Positions 1-8,604 are shown, numbered from the stretch's first letter. The stretch: 53,417 nt of DNA from Marinobacter aromaticivorans (GCF_002806975.1 NZ_NIHD01000018.1:1-53417); one strand, 5' to 3'. Program-made: numbers and translations. Notes: generated by a model from the letters alone, not told the origin.

Positions 1-113
1 CAAGATACAACGACGATCCCAAACCTTTTATCTGGCGCAAAACAGCGGATCAAATCATTGCATCAATCGCTCGTCTTTCCGATAAGCTGAATAATAAGAC
101 GAACTTTTGTTAA
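1..113 (+). pseudogene. IS630-family transposase, C-terminal end
   Basis: The open frame that enters from the left edge ends in TAA at 111-113. Its 36 visible residues include the stretch NDDPKPFIWRKTADQI, which resembles the C-terminal tail of IS630-family DDE transposases. Only the tail is visible, so it cannot be decided whether the gene upstream is intact. The adjacent IS5 insertion begins ten bases after the stop. No other gene fits this stretch. Confidence 0.55.
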
Positions 114-119
114 GGCACA

Positions 120-1208
120 TTAGGGAAGGTCTGAATAACCGGTGATTTTTGCCGATGTTGTTTCAAAACAGCAAAAATCGGGAATTGCAGACGTTTTTTC
201 CCCGTTATTTGTATGTTTCTTGCCTGTTCCCCGCCATTTTGACGGAAAACAGGTGCACTCGCCTTCCGCCAGCATGTATTTTTCACCGATCAGCAGGTTG
301 CTGAACGCAGCCAGCAAATGAAGCCGGTTGTTGTGCTTGGCAAGGCCCCGATAGCGGACTTTGTTGTAGCCGAAGACCTGCTTGATGTAACGGAAGGGAT
401 GTTCAACTTTGGCACGAACACTGGCTTTGATTTTCTCGGCTTTTAGCTTGTCGGCATCCAGCTTCTTCCGAGTACCAGGCCTTTTGGCAATGAACCAGGA
501 GACGTTCTCGCGGTGCTTATGCTCATCCCGCTTTTGAACGCCAAGGTAACCGGCATCGCCGAAGACTCGTTGCTCCTCACCATGCAACAGCTTGTCGGTG
601 GGCACGATGTCGTGAACATTGGCAGCGGTGGTATCGATGCTGTGAATCAGGCCCAGCGTGTCATCGACACCGATGTGCATCTTCATACCGAAGTGCCATT
701 CGTTGCCCTTTCTGGTCTGGTGCATCTCCGGGTCGCGCTTGCCGGTGCTGTTTTTGGTGGAGCTGGGAGCAGAGATAATGGTGGCATCTACAATGCTACC
801 TTCACGCAGCATCAGGCCGTTTTTCTCCAGGTGTTTGTTCACCTCTTTAAACAGCGCCTTGCCAAGACCATGCTGCTCCAGGAAATGCCGGAAGTTGAGA
901 ATGGTCGTCTCGTCCGGCAAGCGATCCAGCTTCAGGCCAGCGAAGTGACGCATGGATTCGATCTCGTAAAGAGCGTCTTCCATCTCCGGATCGCTCAGGT
1001 TATAGAACAGTTGCGTGCAGTGAACTCGAAGCATGGCAGGCAGCGGATACGGAGACCGACCGTTCTGGCCCTTGGGGTAATAACGGGCTAACTTCTTTTC
1101 CAACTGCTTCCAGGGAATCAGCTTGTCCATCCGTTCCAGAAAGATCTCGCGACGGGTCTTGCGCTTTTTGTTCTGGTACTCGGCTTCGGAGAAGGTGATC
1201 TGATCCAT
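120..1208 (-). CDS. IS5-family transposase
   Basis: DDE transposase that cuts and rejoins the IS5 ends. The start chosen is ATG at 1208 (MDQITFSEAEYQNKKRKTRR), which matches the usual IS5 N-terminus; an in-frame ATG at 1244 is also possible. Family landmarks are PYPLPAMLRVHC, LSDPEMEDALYEI, LPDETTILNFRH, VDATIISAPSSTKN, DPEMHQTRKGNEWHFGMK and VEHPFRYIKQVFGYNKVRYRG. About 362 residues, slightly longer than classical IS5 because the frame runs through the terminal repeat. Its TAA stop (120-122) is supplied by the TTAG target duplication, so the C-terminal residues depend on the insertion site. No internal lesion is seen. Confidence 0.85.
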   Translation of the reverse strand: MDQITFSEAEYQNKKRKTRREIFLERMDKLIPWKQLEKKLARYYPKGQNGRSPYPLPAMLRVHCTQLFYNLSDPEMEDALYEIESMRHFAGLKLDRLPDETTILNFRHFLEQHGLGKALFKEVNKHLEKNGLMLREGSIVDATIISAPSSTKNSTGKRDPEMHQTRKGNEWHFGMKMHIGVDDTLGLIHSIDTTAANVHDIVPTDKLLHGEEQRVFGDAGYLGVQKRDEHKHRENVSWFIAKRPGTRKKLDADKLKAEKIKASVRAKVEHPFRYIKQVFGYNKVRYRGLAKHNNRLHLLAAFSNLLIGEKYMLAEGECTCFPSKWRGTGKKHTNNGEKTSAIPDFCCFETTSAKITGYSDLP

Positions 1209-1279
1209 GGTGGCAACGAATCCTCTGCAGTTGGCGATGGCCATATTATCGCTGATTTTGAGACTTATTGAGAGTCTCC
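124..1279 (-). mobile_element. IS5-family insertion sequence, 1156 bp, with TTAG target duplication
   Basis: The ends are imperfect inverted repeats: GGAAGGTCTGAATAAC at 124-139 matches the reverse complement of 1264-1279 (GGAGACTCTCAATAAG) at 11 of 16 positions. Directly outside both ends is the same tetranucleotide TTAG (120-123 and 1280-1283). That fits the YTAR duplication typical of the IS5 subgroup. The element sits next to an IS21 istA fragment whose frame resumes at 1284. Ends and duplication are read directly; family assignment comes from the transposase. Confidence 0.85.
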
Positions 1280-1283
1280 TTAG

Positions 1284-1607
1284 GCATCTATATATTTCAA
1301 GCGGCCCTTTTCTCCCGCCACTGGTCATACCCCTCCAGGGCGCTTTGAATGGCCGCTCCGGACCTTTTCGATCCGGGGGCTTCAGAGCCTCTCCCCGCAA
1401 GTATTTGCGCGCGGTATTCCGTGCCCCCCCCCCCCCAGCTTCCGGCTAATGGCTCGAATACTCATACCCTGCCGGGATAAAATCTTGATTTCCATAATGG
1501 CTTCCTTTGTCAGCATGGGCCGCCCTCCTGTCGAGTCGGCCCTTATTAAAACAAAGGTGGGTCAGTAATTTTGACCGTAAAGGGTCAGTTTCCTATGTCC
1601 GGTGACA
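1284..1607 (-). pseudogene. istA: IS21-family left end with istA N-terminal fragment
   Basis: An ATG at 1516 opens MLTKEAIMEIKILSRQGMSI, the helix-turn-helix start of IstA. It continues, after a frame change, as ARKYLRGEALKPPDRKGPER. The frame change coincides with a run of 13 C (G on the coding strand) at 1424-1436, where the conserved HTH residues should be. Upstream, 1560-1607 holds repeated CTGACCC-type motifs and ends in TGTCACC, as expected for an IS21 terminus beginning with TG. The gene is cut at 1283 by the IS5 element and the rest of istA and istB is missing, so it is dead. Confidence 0.75.
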
Positions 1608-1697
1608 CTAGCCCTGTTTCCCCTTGAAGGCGAAACCACCTCCTTGAAAACGAGCCTGGTGGCGCCAGCGAGTCAACGCTGGCTTTTGTTACGTGCT

Positions 1698-2678
1698 TCA
1701 GCCCATTGTGCTAAGCGTCCTCCGAAAGCGGGTCAGAGTAAAGCCAAAAAGGGTGGCCCCGATAACAGCGATGGCCAGGAACTGCGGCCAGACGGTTGTG
1801 AGGCCCGCGCCACGGTAGAGAATCGCCTGGGCCAACATCACGAAATGCGTGTTGGGCGTGGCCAGCATGATGTACTGGACGGCATCCGGCATGCTCTCCC
1901 GCGGTGTCGAACCGCCCGAAAACATCTGCAGCGGCAGTAGCACCAGCATGAGTAGCAATGTGAACTGGGGCATGGAGCGGGCGACGGTGCCCAGGAATAT
2001 CCCCATGGATGTGGTGGCGAAAAGATGCAACGCCGCCCCGACCAGGAAAAGCGAAAGCGAGCCCTGGATCGGTACGGACCGCCAACCCTGCACCACCGCG
2101 GTCAGTGCGAAGGCGGTGGCGGCAAGGACCACCAGGGCCATGGCGCACACCTTGCTGCTCATGATCTCGAACGGCGTGACCTGCATGACAGCACCGAACC
2201 AGGATTTATTGAGCTGGGGATTGAAGCGCGCCCGCAGCGCCAGGTCCACCGGCAGCTCCGGAACCTCGCGGTAGCGCTGAACGAAGGTGCGCACCTCATC
2301 GTTCACGATGGTCTGGATATAGCCGCTGCGGGCGAACGCCTGACTCATCGACGTTGAGCTGAATCGTGGGCCGCCTCCCTATCAGCAGGTCGCGCTGGAA
2401 TTCCGGCGGGATATCCAGGGCAAAGGTGTCGAGCCCGGCATCCATGCGGGTGTCCATCTCAGCCTGATTGATGATGTCCGTTGACAGGCATGAAATAAGG
2501 CGCTGACGATGCGCCAGGACAGCGGCGAACGATCCTCGTTCACGACTGCGATCGGTGCCTTGTTGAGAGTCTCCGGCATGGCTGTGGCCGCGGTGTAGAC
2601 AATCAGCAGCATGATCGGGTCGCGCAACAGGCTGCGGAACTCCTTGACACCAAGATAATCAACGTTGGCAAGATGCAT
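1698..2678 (-). pseudogene. ABC-2 type exporter permease (YhhJ-like), frameshifted
   Basis: Two frames together make one membrane permease of the ABC-2 family. The N-terminal part starts at 2678 (MHLANVDYLGVKEFRSLLRD, then YTAATAMPETLNKAPIAVVNEDRSPLS). A middle part in another frame reads AEMDTRMDAGLDTFALDIPPEFQRDLL. The C-terminal part starts near 2348 (MSQAFARSGYIQTIVNDEV) and contains several hydrophobic helices, including LVVLAATAFALTAVV and LFATTSMGIFLGTV. At least two frame breaks (near 2490 and 2350) and a short deletion in the first transmembrane segment make it non-functional. It overlaps the path of another permease remnant just upstream, as in rbbA/yhhJ-type export operons. Confidence 0.75.
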
Positions 2679-2680
2679 GG

Positions 2681-2783
2681 CTAACGCTCCTGCTTCTTGA
2701 GCAGCGCCCAGGCAAGCCCGATCAGGATCGGCGGGGCCAAGGCCAGCGGGAGAAAGGCGGCGTGCACGTCGGAGAAGTTGACT
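2681..2783 (-). pseudogene. C-terminal tail of an upstream membrane or transport protein
   Basis: The minus-strand frame ends in TAG at 2681-2683 and reads NFSDVHAAFLPLALAPPILI then GLAWALLKKQER, a hydrophobic helix followed by a basic tail. It lies three bases ahead of the permease pseudogene start, as for the preceding gene of the same exporter operon. The frame loses similarity near 2783, where the sequence becomes AT-rich, so this is a truncated leftover. Confidence 0.45.
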
Positions 2784-3178
2784 CTACCCACATGTAACCT
2801 CACGCGGTAAGGTCAGCCAGTGAGTGGCACGCTCTAGCAGATGATTTCTCAGTAAAAGCTTGACCTCGCAATCACCTATGATCAATAAAAAGAACAGGCA
2901 CTTACGGTACTCTCCATTGGCCGATGAACAATTTTTTTGGTTGCACCGCCGGACACAGGAATTTTCAAGCGAAACTCGATCAGTCTCGACAAGGTTCTGT
3001 TTGACTCCGACAAATAGTGGCCACTTTCCGATTGCCAACCAATCTATGCAATAAAGGCATAGATTTTATCGAAATTATCTAATTGCAGGGTTATTCCCTC
3101 CCCTGCTATTTTCTATTCTTCATTTTATTCTAAAACACGCGCGCTGCTGATTTCAGGCTTAAATGAGGTTTTAAAGTA
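2784..3178. other. AT-rich non-coding gap before the thiolase pseudogene
   Basis: No open frame with recognisable protein character is seen on either strand in these 395 bases. Base composition is clearly richer in A and T than the flanks. It contains one strong inverted repeat at 3042-3066, listed separately, and presumably held the promoter of the thiolase gene that follows. Confidence 0.6.
3042..3066. promoter_or_regulatory. Operator-like inverted repeat
   Basis: AATCTATGC and GCATAGATT form a perfect 9-bp inverted repeat around a 7-base AT-rich spacer, about 115 bases upstream of the thiolase start. Size and symmetry fit a binding site for a dimeric repressor or LysR-type activator. There is no T-run, so it is not an intrinsic terminator. 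The regulator is unknown. Confidence 0.4.
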
Positions 3179-4363
3179 ATGAATGTCTTTCTTTGCCATC
3201 CGCGCCGTTCGGCTATCGGCCGCTTCAGCAGCACTCTTGCCGGTGTGCGCCCGGACGACTTAGCCGCCCATATTCTTAGGGCCGTGCTTCAGGAAGCGCC
3301 GGAGTTGGATTGGGTAGCCATCGACGAAGTCATGATGGGCAGCGTCAACCAGACTGGCGAAGACAACCGCAACGTGGCCCGCATGTCCGCGTTGCTTGCT
3401 GTTTTGCCCATTTCCGTACCCGGTACCACCCTCAACTGGCTATGCGGTTCCGGCATGGACGCTGTGGGCACTGCTTTCCGCGCCGTCCGCGCTCGTGAGT
3501 TGGACCTGGTTTTAGCAGGCGGCGTGGAATCTATGTATCGAGCCCCCTATGTCCTAGGCAAGGCGGACTCAGGCTTCTCTCGGGATCAAAAAATCGAAGA
3601 CACCAACATCGGTTGGCGCTTCGTAAACCCCCAGATGAAGGAACAGTACGGCATCGATTCTATGCCGGAAACGGCCGAGAGCGTTGCCGAACAATTCAAC
3701 ATTTCCCGAGAAGACCAGAATCTGTTCACCTTTCGCTCCCAGCAGAAGGCTACTCGAGAGCAACAACAAGGTGTGTTCGCCCAAGAAATCGTACCGGGGT
3801 CCATCCCGCGCCGAAAGCAGGACCCGCTGGTCTTTGATACCGACGAGTATCCCCGCAGCACCATGCTGGAGAAGCTCGCTTCGCTATCCACACCATTTCG
3901 AGAAAACGGTTGTGTGACCGCCGGCAACGCCTCCGGCGTCAACGACGACGCAGCGGCGATGCTAGTCGTAAGTAAGGCAGCTGTAAAGCAAACACAGACT
4001 CGAGCCCATGGAGAAGATCCTCGGCATGGCAGCCGCTGGTGTGGATCCTCGCACTATGGCTATTGGGCCTGTGCCTGCAGTACAAAAACTGATGGAGAAA
4101 CAGAATATCACCATCGCCGACATCGACGTGATCGAGCTAAACGAAGCCTTTGCCGCTCAAGGCCTGGCGATTTTGCGTGAGCTAGGGATCGCCGATGACG
4201 CCCCCGGAGTAACCTGAACGGAGGCGCCATTGCCCTCGGCCACCCGTTAGGCATGTCGGGCGCCCGCCTGCTGATGACTGCCGCTCACCAGCTGCAGCGC
4301 AGCGGAGGATATGCCCTGTGCACAATGGTGTGTGGGTGTGGGTCAGGATATTGCTTCTGATTG
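3179..4363 (+). pseudogene. Thiolase (beta-ketoadipyl-CoA thiolase-like), three frameshifts
   Basis: The N-terminal two thirds (from ATG 3179) is a good class II thiolase: FLCHPRRSAIGRFSSTLAGV at the start and TTLNWLCGSGMDAV around the acylated cysteine. The frame then breaks near 4000, continuing in another frame as MEKILGMAAAGVDPRTMAIG and IELNEAFAAQGLA. It breaks again near 4213, before NLNGGAIALGHPLGMSGARL, and once more in the last motif near 4328. Combined length would be about 395 residues, normal for PaaJ/PcaF-type enzymes. It lies directly upstream of etfBA and could once have supplied the thiolysis step missing from the pimeloyl-CoA genes downstream; that link is inference. Confidence 0.85.
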
Positions 4364-4394
4364 AAAGTGTTTGAAGAAAATAAAAGGGTGAGAG

Positions 4395-5144
4395 ATGAAG
4401 GTTCTGGTCGCTGTAAAACGAGTAATCGACTACAACGTAAAGGTGCGCGTCAAGCCGGACAATACCGGTGTTGATCTCGCCAACGTCAAAATGGCAATGA
4501 ACCCTTTCTGTGAAATCGCTGTTGAAGAAGCGGTTCGCCTGAAAGAGAAGGGTGTTGCCAGTGAAATCGTGGTGGTTTCCATCGGCCCCAAGGCCTGCCA
4601 GGAGCAAATCCGTACCGCTCTGGCTCTGGGAGCCGACCGTGGTATCCACATCGAAACAGACGAAGAGGTTCAGTCTCTCGAAGCGGCCAAGCTGCTGAAG
4701 TCTGTGGTCGAGAAGGAAGAGCCCAAACTGGTCATTCTCGGCAAACAGTCCATCGATTCCGACAACAACCAGACCGGCCAGATGCTGGCTGCGCTGACCG
4801 GCATGGGGCAGGGTACGTTCGCCTCCGAAATGGTTGTTGAAGGCGACAAGGTAAACGTGACCCGTGAGGTTGACGGCGGCCTGATGACCGTCGCCCTGAA
4901 CCTGCCAGCGGTAGTCACCACCGATCTGCGCCTGAACGAGCCGCGTTATGCTTCTCTGCCGAATATCATGAAGGCCAAGAAGAAGCCGCTGGACTCCATG
5001 ACCCCGGCAGACCTGGGTGTTGAGCTTGCTCCGCGTCTTTCTACCCTGAAGGTAGAGGCTCCGGCCTCTCGCCAGGCAGGTGTGAAGGTTGCTGACGTAG
5101 CTGAGCTGGTCGACAAACTGAAGAACGAAGCGAAGGTGATCTGA
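4395..5144 (+). CDS. etfB: Electron transfer flavoprotein, beta subunit
   Basis: Small subunit of the ETF heterodimer, which accepts electrons from acyl-CoA dehydrogenases and passes them to ETF-ubiquinone oxidoreductase; it carries the AMP site. At 249 residues it has normal family length and starts MKVLVAVKRVIDYNVKVRVK. The typical segments NPFCEIAVEEAVRLKEKG, LGKQSIDSDNNQTGQMLAAL and LRLNEPRYASLPNIMKAKKK are all present. A purine-rich site precedes ATG 4395. The stop abuts the etfA start. With ten acyl-CoA dehydrogenase genes in the window and no other ETF, this pair is the obvious electron acceptor. ETF dehydrogenase itself is not in the window. Confidence 0.97.
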   Translation: MKVLVAVKRVIDYNVKVRVKPDNTGVDLANVKMAMNPFCEIAVEEAVRLKEKGVASEIVVVSIGPKACQEQIRTALALGADRGIHIETDEEVQSLEAAKLLKSVVEKEEPKLVILGKQSIDSDNNQTGQMLAALTGMGQGTFASEMVVEGDKVNVTREVDGGLMTVALNLPAVVTTDLRLNEPRYASLPNIMKAKKKPLDSMTPADLGVELAPRLSTLKVEAPASRQAGVKVADVAELVDKLKNEAKVI

Positions 5145-6074
5145 ATGAGCATCCTTGTAATTGCTGAACATGACAACAGCGAGCTGAAGCAGGCCACCCT
5201 GAACGTTCTGGCTGCTGCCAAGGCCATCGGTGGCGACATCGACGTACTGGTTGCCGGCGAAAACTGCGGTGCCGTAGGCGAAGCAGCGGCGAAGGCCGAA
5301 GGCGTTAGCAAGGTACTGGTTGCGGACAACGCCGTGTATGGCCACTTCCTGGGTGAGAACCTGGGCGAGCTGGTTGCCGAAGTAGGCAAGGGTTACAGCC
5401 ACATCCTGGCCGCCGCCGGTACCATTGGCAAGGACTTCATGCCGCGCGTAGCCGCGCTGCTGGGCGTTGCCCAGGTATCCGACATCATGCGTGTGGAGTC
5501 CGAAGACACCTTCGTTCGTCCGATCTACGCCGGTAACGCCATTGCCACTGTTAAATCCACTGACAGTATCAAGGTCATCACGGTTCGCCCGACGGCCTTT
5601 GATCCGGTTGCCGGTGAAGGTGGTTCTGCCACCGTCGAAACCCTGGACATCGTCAAAGACGCAGGCCTGTCCCAGTTCGTGAACGAAGAGCTGGCCAAGT
5701 CTGACCGTCCGGATCTGGCAAGTGCCGGTATCGTGGTTTCCGGTGGCCGTGGTATGCAGAACGGCGAAAACTTCAAGATGCTGGAGCAGGTAGCTGATCT
5801 GATGGGTGCCGCTGTTGGTGCGTCCCGCGCCGCGGTCGACGCCGGCTTCGTACCCAACGACATGCAGGTCGGGCAGACCGGCAAGATCGTTGCGCCACAG
5901 CTGTACATCGCCGTTGGTATCTCCGGTGCCATCCAGCACCTGGCCGGCATGTCGGATTCCAAGGTGATCGTTGCGATCAACAAGGACGAGGAAGCTCCGA
6001 TCTTCCAAGTGGCCGACTATGGCTTAGTCGCAGATCTATTCGAAGCGATTCCTGAACTGCAGCGAGCATTGTAA
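5145..6074 (+). CDS. etfA: Electron transfer flavoprotein, alpha subunit
   Basis: FAD-binding large subunit of ETF, 309 residues, full length. The N-terminal domain begins MSILVIAEHDNSELKQATLN. The C-terminal FAD domain holds VVSGGRGMQNGENFKMLEQV, GAAVGASRAAVDAGF and GQTGKIVAPQLYIAVGISGAIQHLAGM, the ETF-alpha signature. Its ATG follows the etfB stop with no gap, so the two are translated together. An intrinsic terminator at 6114-6136 closes the operon. No lesion is seen. Confidence 0.97.
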   Translation: MSILVIAEHDNSELKQATLNVLAAAKAIGGDIDVLVAGENCGAVGEAAAKAEGVSKVLVADNAVYGHFLGENLGELVAEVGKGYSHILAAAGTIGKDFMPRVAALLGVAQVSDIMRVESEDTFVRPIYAGNAIATVKSTDSIKVITVRPTAFDPVAGEGGSATVETLDIVKDAGLSQFVNEELAKSDRPDLASAGIVVSGGRGMQNGENFKMLEQVADLMGAAVGASRAAVDAGFVPNDMQVGQTGKIVAPQLYIAVGISGAIQHLAGMSDSKVIVAINKDEEAPIFQVADYGLVADLFEAIPELQRAL

Positions 6075-6113
6075 AGCCTTATTGTTGGGTGATGGGCGAA
6101 AGCCTAGTTTTGT

Positions 6114-6136
6114 GCCCCTCCTTGGGGGGGCTTTTC
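6114..6136 (+). terminator. Intrinsic terminator of etfBA
   Basis: GCCCCTC (6114-6120) pairs with GGGGGGC (6125-6131, one T-G pair) around a four-base loop and is followed by TTTT. It lies 40 bases after the etfA stop. The group II intron starts two bases further on, at 6138. Confidence 0.75.
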
Positions 6137-6404
6137 GGTGCGCACGGCATGGGCGCACTCCTGGGAGTGCAAGTCCTCCCGTGAGCAGGCCACAGCGAGC
6201 GAAATGAAGCGCAACTGCGGAAGGGTGACCGACCGTGGGGAGGAAGCGTAGATCGTAAACCGTGAGCCGATGAACAAGAATCGGATATGTGGCGCTGCCG
6301 AGCAGGGCGAGCGGTAGTGAAGAACGTCCTGTAATGGGACGGGAGCGAAAGGGTTGACTTATCCCGCCTGTGACGTGGGCGCAACCCTGCGGGGGAGGAC
6401 GCTC

Positions 6405-7038
6405 ATGAACCAGGCCAAACCCTTTCCCATCACCAAGCGTCAGGTGTGGGAAGCATACAAGCGAGCCAAGGCCTACAAAGGCGGGGCAGGTGTTGACAGT
6501 CAGTCGATCGAGGACTTTGAAAGGGTCTGATCAACAACCTCTACAAGCTCTGGAATCGTCTGGCGTCGGGCAGCTACCTACCGCCACCTGCCAAGCGGGT
6601 CGTTATCCCGAAGAGCGATGGCAAGACCCTGCCTCTGGGTATCGCCGCAGTGTCGGATCGTATCGCCCAGATGGCGGTCAAGCAGGCCCTGGAGCCGAGG
6701 TTGGAGAGACACTTCCACCCGAATTCCTATGGGTATCGGCCAAACAAGTCCGCGCACCAGGCACCGGCACAGACCCGGAAGCGCTGGATTTTGCTCTATC
6801 TGGAGCGCTGGCTGACGGCCCCCGTGATGATACCGGATGGCGAGGAAACTACCCGGTGCAGAGTTTTGACTTCCTGGGCTATACCTTCCGCCCTCGGAGT
6901 GACAAGTCATTGCGCGATCTGGCGAATATGTTCAATGCGCGAATCAGGGGGCATCGCCGGCGGGCCAGCCATTGGCTGGACGTAATTGCCCGGCAGAACC
7001 CTCGGCTGTTTGCGCACTGGCCGCTGTTGTATGGATAG
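6405..7038 (+). pseudogene. Group II intron reverse transcriptase/maturase, internally deleted
   Basis: From ATG 6405 the frame reads MNQAKPFPITKRQVWEAYKR and stops near 6529. After a frame change it resumes with INNLYKLWNRLASGSYLPPP, GIAAVSDRIAQMAVKQALEP and HFHPNSYGYRPNKSAHQA, the finger and early palm blocks. A jump then leads to RWILLYLERWLTAPVM and, in a third frame, to VQSFDFLGYTFRPR. The segment carrying the YADD catalytic motif is missing. Two deletions and several frameshifts make it dead. The surviving order of blocks is normal for this maturase type. Confidence 0.8.
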
Positions 7039-7051
7039 GGTTGGATAAGAG

Positions 7052-7085
7052 GAGCCGTATCAGCTGAGAGGTTCACATACGGTTC
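7052..7085 (+). ncRNA. Group II intron domain V
   Basis: A 34-nt hairpin, the usual length: GAGCCGTAT at the 5' side pairs with ATACGGTTC at the 3' side around a short bulged stem and GAGA loop. This is the catalytic domain of intron A and the best preserved part of it. Confidence 0.75.
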
Positions 7086-7133
7086 TGTGAGCGCCTCGGG
7101 GGGGGGGGGGGAGTAACCCAGGGAGACTCGACG

Positions 7134-7505
7134 CAACGTTTACGTTCGCAGTCCGAAAGCCGGTGAGCGTTTGATGTGGCTGTTGCGACATTGTTACGGA
7201 AAACTGCGCCTGAAGATCAACGACTCTAAAAGCACAGTTACCCTGCGTGTTCGGTCGAGACCACCTACCGGGAGCTTTTGCGTAAGCGCAAGCCCCTGGG
7301 TTTGCGGAATTGGTGGCGGCCTTGAGTCGCCGCTGGTGGCATAATAGCCCGTCTGCGATCCATAGTGTGCTAACGATTGCCTATTTCAACCGGTTGAGTG
7401 TGCTGCGTCTCTCATGACACCTCAACTCCCCGAACCGTTCGGTGCGGCCCCGCTTGCCGGGCGATGTGGGAAGGGGGTAGCCTCATGGCCCCCCCCTATC
7501 CCGAT
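7134..7505 (+). mobile_element. 3' remnant of a second group II intron (B)
   Basis: Just after intron A, the frame from 7134 reads NVYVRSPKAGERLMWLLRHC and GKLRLKINDSKSTV. That is the block immediately following YADD in another class of intron maturase. Later fragments, ELLRKRKPLGLRNWWRP and RRWWHNSPSAIHSVLTIAYF, are the maturase and C-terminal blocks in other frames. Domain V lies near 7431-7473 (GAACCGTTCGGTGCGG...) and domain VI runs to CCCGAT at 7505. The 5' half of B is absent, so intron A sits on the B YADD site and the left arm has been lost. Confidence 0.7.
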
Positions 7506-7992
7506 TATAAGAGGAATCCGGAGCCAGATTTCCGCCATCGTTATTATCCTGCGGCAGATTAGGTTGGCCTGCGGAAGTTACACTCTGGCGATTTATCAGG
7601 AATTGTCTGAGCAGCGATACCTTGTGGTCGGGCTACGGAACGCACTGGATCAGGAGTGATTGCCCGCCCGGACAGATCCTCTCACGTCCATTGCTAACAT
7701 CCAGAGCTTTCGGGCAGGGCTTGAACGCTCCATCAAACGTCTTTCTCGATACGATCAGCATTTCACGCTAATCAGTATTGATCTGGAAAATTTCAAGCCG
7801 ATTAACGATGACTACGGCCACGCAGAGGGGGCAAAGTGCTCAAAGTCGTGGGGGTACTCTCAGGTCCGGCCTTCGTAGCGGCGACTTCCCGGCACACATC
7901 GATGGCGATGAATTTGCGGTGTTGCTCCCTGATACGGATTTCGACGCGGCCAGGAAGTTCATACCGCGACTGGTCGAGACCTTGGAGAACAA
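7506..7992 (+). pseudogene. Diguanylate cyclase (GGDEF) remnant
   Basis: A first frame ends ELSEQRYLVVGLRNALDQE with a stop at 7657-7659. It continues after the stop as ARTDPLTSIANIQSFRAGLE and SRYDQHFTLISIDLENFKPI, the standard GGDEF entry. A frame change near 7833 leads to SGDFPAHIDGDEFAVLLPDT. The signature reads DGDEF rather than GGDEF. One nonsense codon and one frameshift, plus loss of the N-terminus to the group II intron, make it non-functional. It ends without a clear domain boundary near 7992. Confidence 0.75.
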
Positions 7993-8023
7993 GATGATTT
8001 GGTCAAGCGGGCTGAGTGAGGCG

Positions 8024-8521
8024 TTATTCGGCTTCGAGATTCTCAGTATCATTATGTTCTGGGACGGTCGATTCCAGCGAAACGTCAATAAGTTCGTGCT
8101 GAAGTTTTTTCAGAAGGTGAAGCAGGCTGACGCCGTCGTCAAAACTCATCCCTCGCATGGCCTGTCGGTAAAACTCCGCAATAGTATCTTGCAGTCGGTA
8201 CCAGAAAGTCCGACCAGATTCGGTCAGTACTACCAGTCGAGCCCGGCGGTCTTGGGGGTCCGGTATCCGAGTGACATGCCCATCCCTTTCCATTCGTTTG
8301 AGGACGCCATCGAGGCTTTGGCGACTGACGTAAAGGTACTCTTTCAGTTGATGGAATGAGGTGCCGTCTTCGAATCCTTCTCGAGACAATGCACCCAGTA
8401 CCGCCCATTGCACAGCACTGATGCCCATCTCATTCTGAACCTGGCGCTGCAAAATGTTTCCAGTCTGGAACAGGCGAAAAAACAGCCGGTTGGGTATGCC
8501 TCCGGATTCGTTGACGATCAT
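8024..8521 (-). CDS. badR: MarR-family regulator, BadR-like
   Basis: Winged-helix regulator of 165 residues. The start at 8521 is chosen because AAAGGAG lies eight bases upstream; an upstream in-frame ATG at 8608 has no such site. The DNA-binding part reads GISAVQWAVLGALSREG, LKEYLYVSRQSLDGVLKRME and HVTRIPDPQDRRARLVVLTE, with the typical DxRxxRLxLT wing. It is the last gene on the aliA-badH-badI-aliB strand, 84 bases after aliB. In Rhodopseudomonas palustris the MarR protein BadR represses the cyclohexanecarboxylate genes and is released by 2-ketocyclohexanecarboxyl-CoA. The same role is inferred here from context. Confidence 0.75.
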   Translation of the reverse strand: MIVNESGGIPNRLFFRLFQTGNILQRQVQNEMGISAVQWAVLGALSREGFEDGTSFHQLKEYLYVSRQSLDGVLKRMERDGHVTRIPDPQDRRARLVVLTESGRTFWYRLQDTIAEFYRQAMRGMSFDDGVSLLHLLKKLQHELIDVSLESTVPEHNDTENLEAE

Positions 8522-8604
8522 TTGTGCTCCTTTAGAGCTGTCCTGGTTTTCCGGCCAGGGCAGACTATCTCCGGCACCCCGAATCGCGGAGGACATGGGG
8601 CGCA

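Larger units (their letters stand above)
6138..7133 (+). mobile_element. Degenerate group II intron A
   Basis: The 5' end GTGCGCACGG at 6138 fits the group II consensus GUGYG. It is followed by about 265 bases of domain I-type sequence, a broken intron-encoded protein, and a 34-nt domain V at 7052-7085. A G14 run (7098-7111) sits in the domain VI region, and the 3' end falls near GACTCGACG (7125-7133). The intron begins immediately after the etfA terminator hairpin, a location known for some bacterial group II introns. The encoded protein lacks its catalytic centre, so it cannot move on its own. Confidence 0.8.

Noticed and set aside
1424..1436. The C13 run as a phase-variation switch
   Set aside because: It lies in an istA fragment that is truncated anyway, so switching the frame would restore nothing.
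4182..6008. 608-codon open frame antisense to etfB and etfA
   Set aside because: It mirrors two clearly real genes and its residues show no family pattern; it is a codon-bias shadow.
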